This document shows, in pieces, positions 1 to 6,618 of a stretch of DNA of 9,270 nt. The notes below the pieces were generated by a model, which saw nothing but the letters and a program-made list of their open reading frames with translations, did not search any database and was not told the origin of the DNA. A program made the position numbers and the translations under genes. Source of the DNA: CAZADA01 sp964636945 (GTDB lineage Bacteria > Pseudomonadota > Alphaproteobacteria > Caulobacterales > Maricaulaceae); contig CAZWVH010000087.1 of the NCBI GenBank assembly GCA_964636945.1, forward strand, positions 1 through 9,270, written 5' to 3'. How positions within the stretch are numbered: the stretch's first letter is position 1; every line of letters starts with the position of its first letter.

Positions 1-9
1 CGGCGATGG

Positions 10-198
10 CTACGGCGTGGTGTCCGCGGTGACGGCCGACGGCGTGGCGGCCGCTTCGGTAACTTCAGCTTCAGGGGTGGGCGTGGGTTCTGGTTCGGGT
101 TCTGATTGCCCGCAGGCGGCGACCATCGCAGCCACGGCCACACTGAAGACCAGCGTGCGCCCGGCCGTCTTTGTCGATGATTTCTTGTAATCTTCCAT
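10..198 (-). CDS. Small predicted lipoprotein, Glu/Pro/Thr-rich
   Basis: A 62-residue protein. The N-terminus is basic (KKSSTKTAGR, residues 5-14), followed by a short hydrophobic stretch (residues 15-28) that ends in VAAC, a lipobox with Cys29 as the lipidated residue. After cleavage the mature part is only about 34 residues, beginning CGQSEPEPEPTPTPEAEV: acidic, Pro-rich and probably disordered, as in linkers that tether small lipoproteins to the envelope. I chose the ATG at 198 because GGGAG lies 8 bases upstream and the signal peptide begins there; the same frame is open further upstream to about 312 but that part has no signal character. The gene lies 126 bp downstream of the transporter on the same strand. 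No family is recognised and its function is unknown. What is seen is the signal peptide and composition; export to the membrane is inferred. Confidence 0.6.
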   Translation of the reverse strand: MEDYKKSSTKTAGRTLVFSVAVAAMVAACGQSEPEPEPTPTPEAEVTEAAATPSAVTADTTP

Positions 199-237
199 GC
201 CCGATGCTCCCAATCCCGACTGAATTTTGCATGGTGC

Positions 238-310
238 GGCGAAGATGGTTTTTCGCCAGCGGCGGTGACGTCCGACTGCCAGCCTGAGTGCTAAACAGCC
301 GGACACCGCC
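238..310 (-). terminator. Two hairpins between the transporter and the lipoprotein, possible terminator
   Basis: Inverted repeat GGCGGTG (261-267) / CACCGCC (304-310), extended by TCCG (271-274) / CGGA (300-303) with a 3-base bulge, lies 15 bases past the transporter stop. A second small hairpin, GGCGAA (238-243) / TTCGCC (252-257), follows. Neither has a clear T-run on the minus strand, so this is not a textbook intrinsic terminator. It may stop transcription of the transporter with Rho, or structure the lipoprotein mRNA leader. Confidence 0.3.
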
Positions 311-324
311 ATCCTTCGCAGGCC

Positions 325-1821
325 TTACGCCGTCATTTCTTCCAATTCCTTGCCTTTGGTTTCGCGCACTGCGAAGGCCACAAATCCCAAGGAGATCACC
401 GCGCAGATTGCGTAAAACCCATAGGCGCCGACGAGGCCGATCGCTTTGGCGCTCAGCATGATCGGGAAGGTGAGTGTGATGGCGAAATTTGCCGCCCATT
501 GGAAGAACCCGGCAACGGCCAGACCCGATCCACGCAATTGGTTGGGGAACATTTCGCCCAACATCACCCACATCACCGGACCCCATGAGAAATTGAAGAA
601 CATGACGTAGCCGAGCGCTGAGACGAGGGCGAGCAGGCCCATATTGGAGGATAAGTCGATGATGTTACCGTCCATGACGGTCTCGACGTCAAACACGCGG
701 CCATTGGCGAAGGTTGTTCCAGCGGGGATCACGTCGCCGGCGAAATAGGCTGTGCCCGTTGAAAACGCGAAGGCGACGAGCGCAAGAGTCACCGCCATGC
801 CCGCTGAGCCGATCAGCAACATGGGCTTGCGGCCGATCTTGTCGATGACCAGCAAGCCAATCACCACCGCGCCGATGCTAAGTGCGCCGGACAGCACGTT
901 CTGTAAAAGAGCGTTGCTCTCTGAGAACCCAGCAGCCTGCCACAGCACCGCGCCATAATAAAATATGACGTTGATGCCGACCAGCTGCTGAAAAACGGCC
1001 AAGCCAATGCCGATCCAAACAATGCCCTTGATGACTGCTGGGCCTCCAAAAATGTCGATAATGCTGGGTTTATGGTCTCGCGCGAGCGATTCTTTGATTT
1101 CGGCGACTTTGGCGGCGCCGCGCGCTTCACCCGAAATCCGGGCCAGCGTTTTATGGGCTTTTTGCTCGCGATCATGGGCCACGTGAAAGCGTGGACTTTC
1201 AGGGATGAACAGCAGAGCAACAAGAAAGATGGTCGCCGGGATCAATTCCATCCAAAACATCCAACGCCATGCTTCATAGCCCAGCATCCATTCATTCACT
1301 GCCGAACCCGCCGAGCCGGCGATGAAATAATTACTGAGAAACGCGAGGAACAGCCCGACAATAATCGCTACTTGTTGGATTGATGATAACCGCCCGCGAA
1401 TCCGCGCCGGAGCCACTTCAGAGATATAAGCCGGCGCCATCACGCTGGCCGCGCCCACAGCGAAGCCGCCCACTACCCGATAGATCACAAATTCCGGCGA
1501 GGACTGCGCGATCCCTGATCCCCACGCGCTGACGATAAATAAGACGGCGGCGACCATCATCATACTGCGGCGGCCGAACAAATCGGAGAGCATGCCGGCG
1601 AGCGCGGCGCCCATAGCGCAGCCCAACAGCATCGAGGCCACATTGAACCCCGTACCGACGCTGTCGGAATTGAAGGCAATCTGCAGCCCCTCAACGGTGC
1701 CGTTGATAACGCCGCTATCGAATCCGAACAGGAAGCCGCCAATGGTGGCGACGATACTGATCAGCAAGACGAAGCCGAAGTCGCCGTCCTGCTTTGCTGG
1801 TGTCATGGTGGCTTCTGCCAT
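325..1821 (-). CDS. Sugar porter family MFS transporter (sugar:proton symporter)
   Basis: A 498-residue inner-membrane transporter of the major facilitator superfamily, sugar porter (XylE/GlcP/GLUT) family. The family signatures occur in order: GFLFGFDSGVINGT (29-42, helix 1), DLFGRRSMM (80-88), PAYISEVAPARIRGRL (130-145), PESPR (207-211), QQLVGINVIFYY (278-289), DKIGRKPML (327-335), WGPVMWVMLGEMFPNQLRG (413-431) and RETKGKELEEM (486-496, the usual PETKG with Arg for Pro). Residues matching the sugar-binding set of XylE are present: Gln149/150, Gln278, Gln279, Asn284, a Trp in the 413-418 segment and Gln441. A loop of about 30 residues (358-392) between helices 9 and 10 is longer than in XylE. 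Length fits the family. The start ATG has GGGGGAGG just upstream. It is divergent from transaldolase and transketolase across a LacI-type operator, so uptake of a pentose or hexose is likely; the exact sugar cannot be read from sequence. Confidence 0.93.
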   Translation of the reverse strand: MAEATMTPAKQDGDFGFVLLISIVATIGGFLFGFDSGVINGTVEGLQIAFNSDSVGTGFNVASMLLGCAMGAALAGMLSDLFGRRSMMMVAAVLFIVSAWGSGIAQSSPEFVIYRVVGGFAVGAASVMAPAYISEVAPARIRGRLSSIQQVAIIVGLFLAFLSNYFIAGSAGSAVNEWMLGYEAWRWMFWMELIPATIFLVALLFIPESPRFHVAHDREQKAHKTLARISGEARGAAKVAEIKESLARDHKPSIIDIFGGPAVIKGIVWIGIGLAVFQQLVGINVIFYYGAVLWQAAGFSESNALLQNVLSGALSIGAVVIGLLVIDKIGRKPMLLIGSAGMAVTLALVAFAFSTGTAYFAGDVIPAGTTFANGRVFDVETVMDGNIIDLSSNMGLLALVSALGYVMFFNFSWGPVMWVMLGEMFPNQLRGSGLAVAGFFQWAANFAITLTFPIMLSAKAIGLVGAYGFYAICAVISLGFVAFAVRETKGKELEEMTA

Positions 1822-2066
1822 TGGGCCTCCCCCTATAGTGAGTTGTGTTCTTGTTTAGTTTTGGTCGTGCGCAGTCGATGACGCTCTGAACCCCTCCCAA
1901 TTCGACAAATACACTGCCAAAAAGATTCCCCGCGCGATAGACAATCAATTGCGAAGGTACAGTGCGCACTCTGCCTGAGTCGAGCCAACCTGTGTTGCCC
2001 AAGCGAAGAACGCCTTGGTGGGAATGATCGCTTGCGTTTTTGGGCGACGTCCATGAGTAAGACTCT

Positions 2067-2095
2067 TTGAAAGTCAATTTGGTTAGCGCTAACAT
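2067..2095 (+). promoter_or_regulatory. Promoter of the transaldolase-transketolase genes
   Basis: A sigma-70-type promoter: -35 TTGAAA (2067-2072), 17-bp spacer, -10 TAACAT (2090-2095). The LacI-type palindrome 2082-2093 covers the end of the spacer and most of the -10, the expected geometry for repression by occlusion. Transcription would start around 2102, giving a leader of about 75 bases before the ATG at 2178. Confidence 0.55.
2082..2093. promoter_or_regulatory. LacI-family operator, perfect palindrome GTTAGCGCTAAC
   Basis: A perfect 12-bp palindrome with central CG and the A-N-C-G-N-T core typical of LacI/GalR-family operators. It resembles the operator type described for sugar repressors such as XylR in Caulobacter. 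It overlaps the -10 region of the transaldolase promoter and lies in the divergent region upstream of the sugar transporter, so one repressor could control both sides. The regulator gene is not in this window and its inducer is unknown. Confidence 0.65.
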
Positions 2096-2177
2096 TATTT
2101 GTTCTAGGATATTCCTCGAGCGGGCGCCAGATCACTGCTGCGAGCCCGGCGCTAGTCGGAGCGAAAAGGGGAGACTC

Positions 2178-2828
2178 ATGAAGTTTTTTGTCGATACGGC
2201 CGATCTTTCAGCCATCACCGAATTGCAGTCGGCCGGACTCATTGATGGGGTCACCACCAACCCGTCCTTGGTCATGAAGTCTGGTGGCGACTTTCAAGAA
2301 ACGATCAAATCCATCTGCGCGGTTGTGCCTGGCCCCGTGAGCGCCGAGGTCGTCGCCACCAAGACCGAGGACATGCTGCGCGAAGGTCGCATCCTGGCCC
2401 AGCTCGCTCCAAACGTGGTGGTCAAAGTGCCCCTGACCTTGGATGGCTTGGCGGCCTGCCGCACCTTTTCCAGTGAAGGCATTAAGACCAATGTGACGCT
2501 GTGTTTCTCCGCCGCTCAGGGCTTGCTCGCCGCCAAGGCCGGCGCGACATACATTTCGCCGTTTATTGGCCGGTTGGACGATATTGGCGTTGACGGCATG
2601 GGGCTGATTAGTGAGCTACGCACCATCTACGACAATTACGATTTCGAGACTGAGATCCTCGCCGCCTCCATTCGCGGGCCCTTGCACGTGACGCAAAGCG
2701 CACTGGCGGGCGCGGATGTGGCCACCGTGCCGCCCGAAATTTTCGCCAAGCTCGTCAGCCATCCGCTCACCGACAAGGGCTTGGACGCCTTTTTGAAAGA
2801 TTGGGCCAAGACCGGCCAATCGCTGTAG
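2178..2828 (+). CDS. tal: Transaldolase, small TalC/FSA (MipB) type
   Basis: A 216-residue cytoplasmic class I aldolase-type enzyme, the usual length for the TalC/FSA subfamily (about 215-220) and far shorter than TalB-type transaldolases. Seen: Asp6 in MKFFVDTADL, GVTTNPSL (24-31), Schiff-base Lys83 in VVKVPLT, FSAAQGLLAAKAGATYISPFIGRLDD (110-135). The family includes transaldolases (sedoheptulose-7-P + glyceraldehyde-3-P to erythrose-4-P + fructose-6-P) and fructose-6-phosphate aldolases. Phe129 (SPF) sits where E. coli FSA has Tyr131; work on TalB showed that Phe at this site goes with transaldolase and Tyr with aldolase activity, so I infer transaldolase. The ATG at 2178 is preceded by AAGGGGAG; the frame is open upstream to 2067 but that stretch is promoter DNA. 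It is followed 69 bp later by transketolase, its pathway partner. Confidence 0.92.
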   Translation: MKFFVDTADLSAITELQSAGLIDGVTTNPSLVMKSGGDFQETIKSICAVVPGPVSAEVVATKTEDMLREGRILAQLAPNVVVKVPLTLDGLAACRTFSSEGIKTNVTLCFSAAQGLLAAKAGATYISPFIGRLDDIGVDGMGLISELRTIYDNYDFETEILAASIRGPLHVTQSALAGADVATVPPEIFAKLVSHPLTDKGLDAFLKDWAKTGQSL

Positions 2829-2897
2829 TCTGATACCAAAGCTCAGGGCTGGGATCGTTCGTGTCAGCTCGAAAACCCACAGTGTGAAGGTCACGCA

Positions 2898-4910
2898 ATG
2901 GACACCATGACAGACTTAAACGCCAAGCCGGACACGACCGTCGAACCGCAGATGGCGAACGCCATCCGTGCTTTGGCCATGGATGCCGTGCAAGCCGCCA
3001 ATTCCGGCCATCCAGGATTGCCCATGGGCATGGCCGACGCGGCGACGGTGCTGTTCAATCGCTTTGTCAAAATTGATCCGGCCAACCCCAATTGGCCCGA
3101 CCGTGACCGGTTCGTGCTCTCGGCCGGGCACGGGTCCATGCTGGTGTACGCCATCCACCATTTGCTGGGCTATGAGGACATGGACCTCGACCAGCTGCGC
3201 AATTTCCGCCAGTTGGGCATGCGCACCGCGGGGCATCCCGAATATGGCCACGCCGCGGGCATTGAGACCACCACCGGGCCGCTGGGCCAAGGTTTGGCCA
3301 ACGCTGTGGGCATGGCGCTGGCTGAGCGGATGATGCAGGCGCGCTTTGACGATCAGCTTGTGGACCATTGGACCTATGTTATCGCAGGCGATGGCTGCCT
3401 GATGGAGGGCATTAGCCATGAAGCGATCGACCTGGCGGGCCATCTCCGTCTGGGCCGCTTGATTGTGTTGTTCGACGACAACGAAATCTCGATTGACGGA
3501 CCGACCTCCTTGGCCACGTCCATGGACCAATCAGCTCGATTTGAAGCTGCCGGTTGGCATGTGGTGCGCGGCGTGGATGGTCATGACCGCGAGGCGGTGG
3601 CCGCCGCGATTGAGGCTGCGCGCTCCGATCCACGCCCGTCAATGATCGCGTGCCGCACCCAGATCGGTTTTGGCGCGCCCACAAAGGCGGGCACGAAAGC
3701 CGCCCATGGCGCGCCATTGGGCGATGACGAAATCGCCGGTGCGCGCGAAAAACTGGGCTGGCCGCATGCGCCCTTCGACGTGCCGACAGAAATATACGAC
3801 GCCTGGCGGACAATAGCCGCGCGAGGCGGGGAGCATTTCGCTGCCTGGCGTGATCGGCTCAATGGCCATCATGACCGTGCGCGGTTTGAGGCCTTCCTCA
3901 ACGGCCCGGACATCACTGGGTTGCGTGCAGCAATCCACGCACACAAACACTCAATGAGCGCTGAAGCGCCCAAAGTCGCCACGCGCAAATCTTCGGAAAT
4001 GGCGTTGGAAGCCATCAATGCGGCGGTGGAGCAAACCATTGGCGGCTCGGCCGATCTCACCGGATCGAACAACACCAAGACCAGCCAGACGAAACCCGTG
4101 ACGCGCGATGATTTCTCCGGGCGCTACATCCATTATGGCGTGCGCGAACATGGCATGGCCGCAGCCATGAACGGCATCGCCGTACATGGCGGGTTTGTGC
4201 CCTATGGCGGTACGTTTCTGGTGTTCTCGGATTATTGCCGGCCATCGATCCGGCTGGCGGCGCTTATGGGCGTGGGCTCCATTTTTGTGCTCACCCATGA
4301 CTCCATCGGCTTGGGCGAGGATGGTCCCACCCACCAACCTGTGGAGCATTTGGCGGCCCTGCGCGCAATCCCGAACCTCAACGTGTTCCGTCCCGCTGAT
4401 GCGGTGGAGGCTGCTGAGGCCTGGGAGCTGGCGATCGCGAACCGCACCACCCCTTCGGTGCTAGCGCTGACGCGGCAAGGACTGCCCACCTTGCGTACGG
4501 CGCATGTGGAGGACAATCTCAGCGCGCGCGGCGCTTATGTACTGCGTGATGTGGATGGTGCGCGCGACGTCACGCTCATCGCCACGGGCTCAGAGCTGGA
4601 GATCGCGGTGGCGGCCGCTGAACAGCTGGCTAAGGACGGCGTCAACGCCGTGGTGGTCTCTGCGCCCTGCCTGGAGCTGTTTGAGGCCCAGGACGCCGCC
4701 TATCGCCATGCGGTGTTGGGGGACGCGCCGCGTGTGGCCGTGGAGGCTGGCCTGCGCGACTGCTGGTGGCGTTGGACAGGCGAGGCGGGGGGCTTTGTCG
4801 GTATGACCGGCTTTGGCGCCTCAGGCAAAGGCGAGGCGCTTTACCAACACTTCGGGATTACCGCGGAGGCGGTCGTGGACACCGCAAAGCGCGTGATGAC
4901 CGACGCCTAG
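2898..4910 (+). CDS. tkt: Transketolase
   Basis: A 670-residue thiamine-diphosphate enzyme, full family length, moving two-carbon units between sugar phosphates in the non-oxidative pentose phosphate pathway. Seen: GHPGLPMG (37-44), AGHGSMLVY (76-84), the ThDP/metal motif beginning GDG (164-166) and ending at Asn195 (LFDDNEIS), His270 in AAHGAP, the catalytic Glu417 in VREHGMAAAMNG, THDS (467-470) and DGPTHQPVEHL (475-485) of the substrate channel, and a C-terminal domain ending near GFGASGKGEALYQHFGIT (638-655). All expected active-site residues are present. The ATG at 2898 has GAAGG 7 bases upstream; a second ATG at 2907 is a less likely start. It lies 69 bp after transaldolase on the same strand with no terminator between, so the two are probably cotranscribed from the operator-controlled promoter at 2067-2095. 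Confidence 0.97.
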   Translation: MDTMTDLNAKPDTTVEPQMANAIRALAMDAVQAANSGHPGLPMGMADAATVLFNRFVKIDPANPNWPDRDRFVLSAGHGSMLVYAIHHLLGYEDMDLDQLRNFRQLGMRTAGHPEYGHAAGIETTTGPLGQGLANAVGMALAERMMQARFDDQLVDHWTYVIAGDGCLMEGISHEAIDLAGHLRLGRLIVLFDDNEISIDGPTSLATSMDQSARFEAAGWHVVRGVDGHDREAVAAAIEAARSDPRPSMIACRTQIGFGAPTKAGTKAAHGAPLGDDEIAGAREKLGWPHAPFDVPTEIYDAWRTIAARGGEHFAAWRDRLNGHHDRARFEAFLNGPDITGLRAAIHAHKHSMSAEAPKVATRKSSEMALEAINAAVEQTIGGSADLTGSNNTKTSQTKPVTRDDFSGRYIHYGVREHGMAAAMNGIAVHGGFVPYGGTFLVFSDYCRPSIRLAALMGVGSIFVLTHDSIGLGEDGPTHQPVEHLAALRAIPNLNVFRPADAVEAAEAWELAIANRTTPSVLALTRQGLPTLRTAHVEDNLSARGAYVLRDVDGARDVTLIATGSELEIAVAAAEQLAKDGVNAVVVSAPCLELFEAQDAAYRHAVLGDAPRVAVEAGLRDCWWRWTGEAGGFVGMTGFGASGKGEALYQHFGITAEAVVDTAKRVMTDA

Positions 4911-4932
4911 CGCGCAGCCAGGCATTTTCGCT

Positions 4933-4973
4933 GTAAGGCGGGTTGAGCCGATGAAACGCCCAACTCGCCCTAC
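4933..4973. terminator. Imperfect 16-bp hairpin between convergent tkt and phoH
   Basis: GTAAGGCGGGTTGAGC (4933-4948) can pair with GCCCAACTCGCCCTAC (4958-4973): 13 of 16 positions are Watson-Crick on both strands. The differences become G-U pairs at one position in plus-strand RNA and at two in minus-strand RNA, so the stem is firmer in the phoH direction. It lies 22 bases after the tkt stop and 8 bases after the phoH stop, suiting a bidirectional terminator, but neither side has a T-run. It could instead be a copy of a dispersed intergenic palindrome. Confidence 0.5.
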
Positions 4974-4981
4974 GCCGCGGT

Positions 4982-5746
4982 TTAAAGCGCCTCCAGCACC
5001 TCAGCCACAATCGGGTGGCGCACAATGTCGCGCTTATCCAGCTTGATCACTCGGGCCGAGGGCGCGGATTTAAGCCGATCGGCCACCTCTTTCAGTCCCG
5101 ATTGACCTTCGGGCAGGTCGGTTTGATGCGGATCGCCGGTGAGCACCATGGTCGAGCCCCAGCCCAGACGCGTGAGCACCATTTTCAGCTGCGTGTAAGT
5201 GCAGTTTTGCGCCTCATCCAACACAACAAAGGCATTGGTGAAGGTGCGCCCGCGCATATAAGCCACCGGGGCGATCTCGATGATCCCTTCGGCCATCAGC
5301 GCGCGCACTTTCTTCGGCGACATGCGCTCACCCAGGGCGTCCATGAGTGGACGCAGATAGGGCGCGAGCTTGTCTTCCAGCGCCCCAGGCAGAAAGCCGA
5401 TTGCCTCACCGGCCTCGACGGCGGGGCGGGTGAGCACGATCCGGCTCACTTTCCCCGCTTCCAGCGCCTCCACGGCCTTGGCGATGGCCAAAAACGTCTT
5501 ACCCGTCCCGGCTGGCCCGAGGCCCAAGACCAATTGGTTGGCGTCGAGAGCCGTGAGAAAGCGCTTCTGGCCCGCACTTTTGGGGGTGATGTTCTTTTGG
5601 AATTTTTGGACCGGCCGGTGCAAATCTTCGCGCCGGACGCCATCCACTGAGTAGAGCTTGGCGACTTTGCCATCTGACAGGGCGACACCTTGGCCTTGCA
5701 ATTCGGCCTGCAGCATTGCGCGACGGCGTGCGGATCTTTTCGACAT
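4982..5746 (-). CDS. phoH: PhoH family P-loop ATPase
   Basis: A 254-residue cytoplasmic protein built almost wholly of the PhoH ATPase domain. Seen: Walker A GPAGTGKT (77-84), LTRPAVEAGEAIGFLPG (105-121), AYMRGRTF (162-169), Walker B VVLDEAQN (174-181), and LTGDPHQTDLP (202-212), which fits the family's sensor region. The N-terminal 50 residues are basic and there is no long N-terminal domain as in YbeZ/PhoL, so it is closer in architecture to E. coli PhoH. No ybeY neighbour is present, which also argues against the YbeZ group. PhoH proteins are ATP-binding and linked to phosphate stress and RNA handling; the role of this one is not known. I chose the ATG at 5746 (MSKRSARRR) because GGAGAG lies 7 bases upstream; an in-frame ATG at 5773 would start inside the terminator T-run. 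Expression is probably governed by the leader and terminator at 5772-5931. Confidence 0.92.
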   Translation of the reverse strand: MSKRSARRRAMLQAELQGQGVALSDGKVAKLYSVDGVRREDLHRPVQKFQKNITPKSAGQKRFLTALDANQLVLGLGPAGTGKTFLAIAKAVEALEAGKVSRIVLTRPAVEAGEAIGFLPGALEDKLAPYLRPLMDALGERMSPKKVRALMAEGIIEIAPVAYMRGRTFTNAFVVLDEAQNCTYTQLKMVLTRLGWGSTMVLTGDPHQTDLPEGQSGLKEVADRLKSAPSARVIKLDKRDIVRHPIVAEVLEAL

Positions 5747-5771
5747 GCTCACTCTCCATGGAAAAACACAC

Positions 5772-5804
5772 AAAAAAACCGCAGCTTCGCGCGGAAGCCT
5801 GCGG
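5772..5804 (-). terminator. Intrinsic terminator just upstream of phoH
   Basis: On the minus strand CCGCAG-(G)-CTTC pairs with GAAG-CTGCGG around a 5-base CGCGC loop (5804-5779), followed at once by seven T (5778-5772) and then GTGTGTTTTT. This is a textbook Rho-independent terminator read toward phoH. Its T-run ends only ~15 bases before the phoH ribosome site (GGAG, 5757-5754) and ~25 before the ATG. It is therefore either an attenuator in the phoH leader or the 3' end of a separate small RNA. Confidence 0.85.
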
Positions 5805-5931
5805 ATTTCCGTGATGACGGGGGAGGGAGAGGGACCCGACGGCCGCGCGAGGCGCGTCGGAAGACAGGGGCTGTGCGCCAGTGCAGGTGCGTCTCCGCAA
5901 TGGAGGCGGCCTCACCATTGTCCCTCCTCAT
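5805..5931 (-). ncRNA. Structured leader or small RNA upstream of phoH
   Basis: On the minus strand two further stems precede the terminator: CAATGG...CCATTG with an inner AGG/CCT (5920-5898), and CCGACG...CGTCGG with an inner GCC/GGC (5860-5836). The segment TTGCGGA (5900-5894), partly in the first stem, can pair with TCCGCAG (5805-5799), the 5' arm of the terminator, which would give an antiterminator. AGGAGG (5929-5924) lies in front of an ATG at 5918, opening a frame that begins MVRPPPLRRR and runs out of frame into phoH. I do not recognise an Rfam-type consensus: it does not match the 4.5S core, RNase P or tmRNA elements. The pairing is seen; the regulatory role is inferred. Confidence 0.4.
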
Positions 5932-5983
5932 GTTGAGCGGCCCGGTCTCACCGCGCCGCCATCCCCACAATACCCCTGGGGAC

Positions 5984-6037
5984 AGCCTGTGGATAGCCTG
6001 TGATTCGTTAACGAATCTTAACCACCCGTGTCATAAG
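5984..6037 (+). promoter_or_regulatory. Promoter region of the carbonic anhydrase-like operon with GANTC palindrome
   Basis: Holds a perfect 16-bp palindrome GATTCGTTAACGAATC (6002-6017), whose ends are two GANTC sites, the target of the alphaproteobacterial cell-cycle methylase CcrM. Next to it lie an 11-bp near-tandem repeat (GAcAGCCTGTG / GAtAGCCTGTG, 5981-6002) and TGTGGATAG (5988-5996), one base from a DnaA box. A weak promoter can be drawn with -35 TTAACG (6008-6013), an 18-bp spacer and -10 CATAAG (6032-6037). Two TTAA sites (6008, 6018) recall CtrA sites, but their spacing is 6 rather than the usual 7. Confidence 0.4.
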
Positions 6038-6073
6038 GGTTTTATTTTGGTTTTTATCATGTTTGGAGGCGTC

Positions 6074-6604
6074 ATGCTGTACGCGTTGGACGGAATTTCC
6101 CCAGATCTGCCCGCTTCTGGCAATTATTGGGTGGCGCACAGCGCCGTGGTTCTGGGTAAGGTAAAACTGGACGAAGACGCCAGTGTCTGGTTTGGCGCAG
6201 TGCTACGTGGAGACAATGAGCTGATCAGTGTGGGACCCCGGTCCAATGTGCAGGACGGCGCCGTTTTGCACACCGATCCCGGTTGCCCGCTCGCGATTGG
6301 CGCGGATGTGACCGTGGGCCACCAGGCCATGCTGCATGGCTGCACCATCGGTGATCGATCACTTATCGGCATTGGGGCCACCGTGCTGAACCACGCCAAA
6401 ATTGGGTCCAATTGCTTGATTGGCGCGCATGCCTTGGTCACAGAAGGCATGGAAATCCCTGACAATTCACTCGTGATGGGCGCGCCGGGAAAGATCAAGC
6501 GCACGCTGGACGCTGACATGGAAGAGGTGTTCAAAGCCTCCGCATCACACTACGTGGATAACTGGCGGCGCTATGTTGCGGGCTTGTCGCCGATTGAGGG
6601 ATAG
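6074..6604 (+). CDS. Gamma carbonic anhydrase family protein (left-handed beta-helix)
   Basis: A 176-residue cytoplasmic protein of the YrdA/PaaY/CaiE group of gamma-carbonic-anhydrase-like proteins. Hexapeptide repeats (I/V/L-G-x at every sixth residue) run through about residues 22-135, followed by a C-terminal helix (147-170). The metal site is complete: His66 (VLHTD), His83 and His88 (VGHQAMLHG). Arg46 and Asp48 (LRGDN), Asn58 and Gln60 (NVQDG) match active-site residues of the archaeal Cam enzyme, while Cam's acidic loop is absent, as is normal for this bacterial branch. Members bind zinc or other metals as trimers; some hydrate CO2, others act as thioesterases or have unknown roles. The ATG at 6074 has GGAGG 4 bases upstream and starts MLYALDG, typical of the family; an in-frame ATG at 6059 lacks a ribosome site. 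The rhomboid gene starts 14 bp after its stop. Confidence 0.93.
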   Translation: MLYALDGISPDLPASGNYWVAHSAVVLGKVKLDEDASVWFGAVLRGDNELISVGPRSNVQDGAVLHTDPGCPLAIGADVTVGHQAMLHGCTIGDRSLIGIGATVLNHAKIGSNCLIGAHALVTEGMEIPDNSLVMGAPGKIKRTLDADMEEVFKASASHYVDNWRRYVAGLSPIEG

Positions 6605-6618
6605 GGAAAGGCAAGCAC

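Larger units (their letters stand above)
1822..2177. other. Divergent intergenic region between transporter and transaldolase
   Basis: 356 bases without a convincing gene. The right end (2067-2095) holds a promoter and a LacI-type operator, listed separately. A 10-bp perfect palindrome AGTGCGCACT lies at 1961-1970 and could be a second protein site, but it is short. On the minus strand a -35-like TTGACT (2077-2072) abuts the operator, without a good -10. Open frames here lack codon character and ribosome sites and are not called. I cannot place the transporter's own promoter. Confidence 0.5.

Noticed and set aside
1833..2135. Minus-strand open frames of 100 and 126 codons between transporter and transaldolase
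   Set aside because: They run through the operator and promoter, lack ribosome sites, and one overlaps the transporter start. Their composition looks like translated non-coding GC-rich DNA.
5988..5996. Replication origin suggested by the DnaA-like box, GANTC sites and TTAA motifs
   Set aside because: Only one near-match DnaA box is seen, there is no AT-rich unwinding stretch with a box cluster, and no dnaA, hemE, gidA or par gene is nearby.
5690..6073. N-terminal extension of the carbonic-anhydrase-like protein (open frame from 5690)
   Set aside because: It would overlap the start of phoH, its leader and the GANTC palindrome. The family start MLYALDG at 6074 has GGAGG directly upstream.
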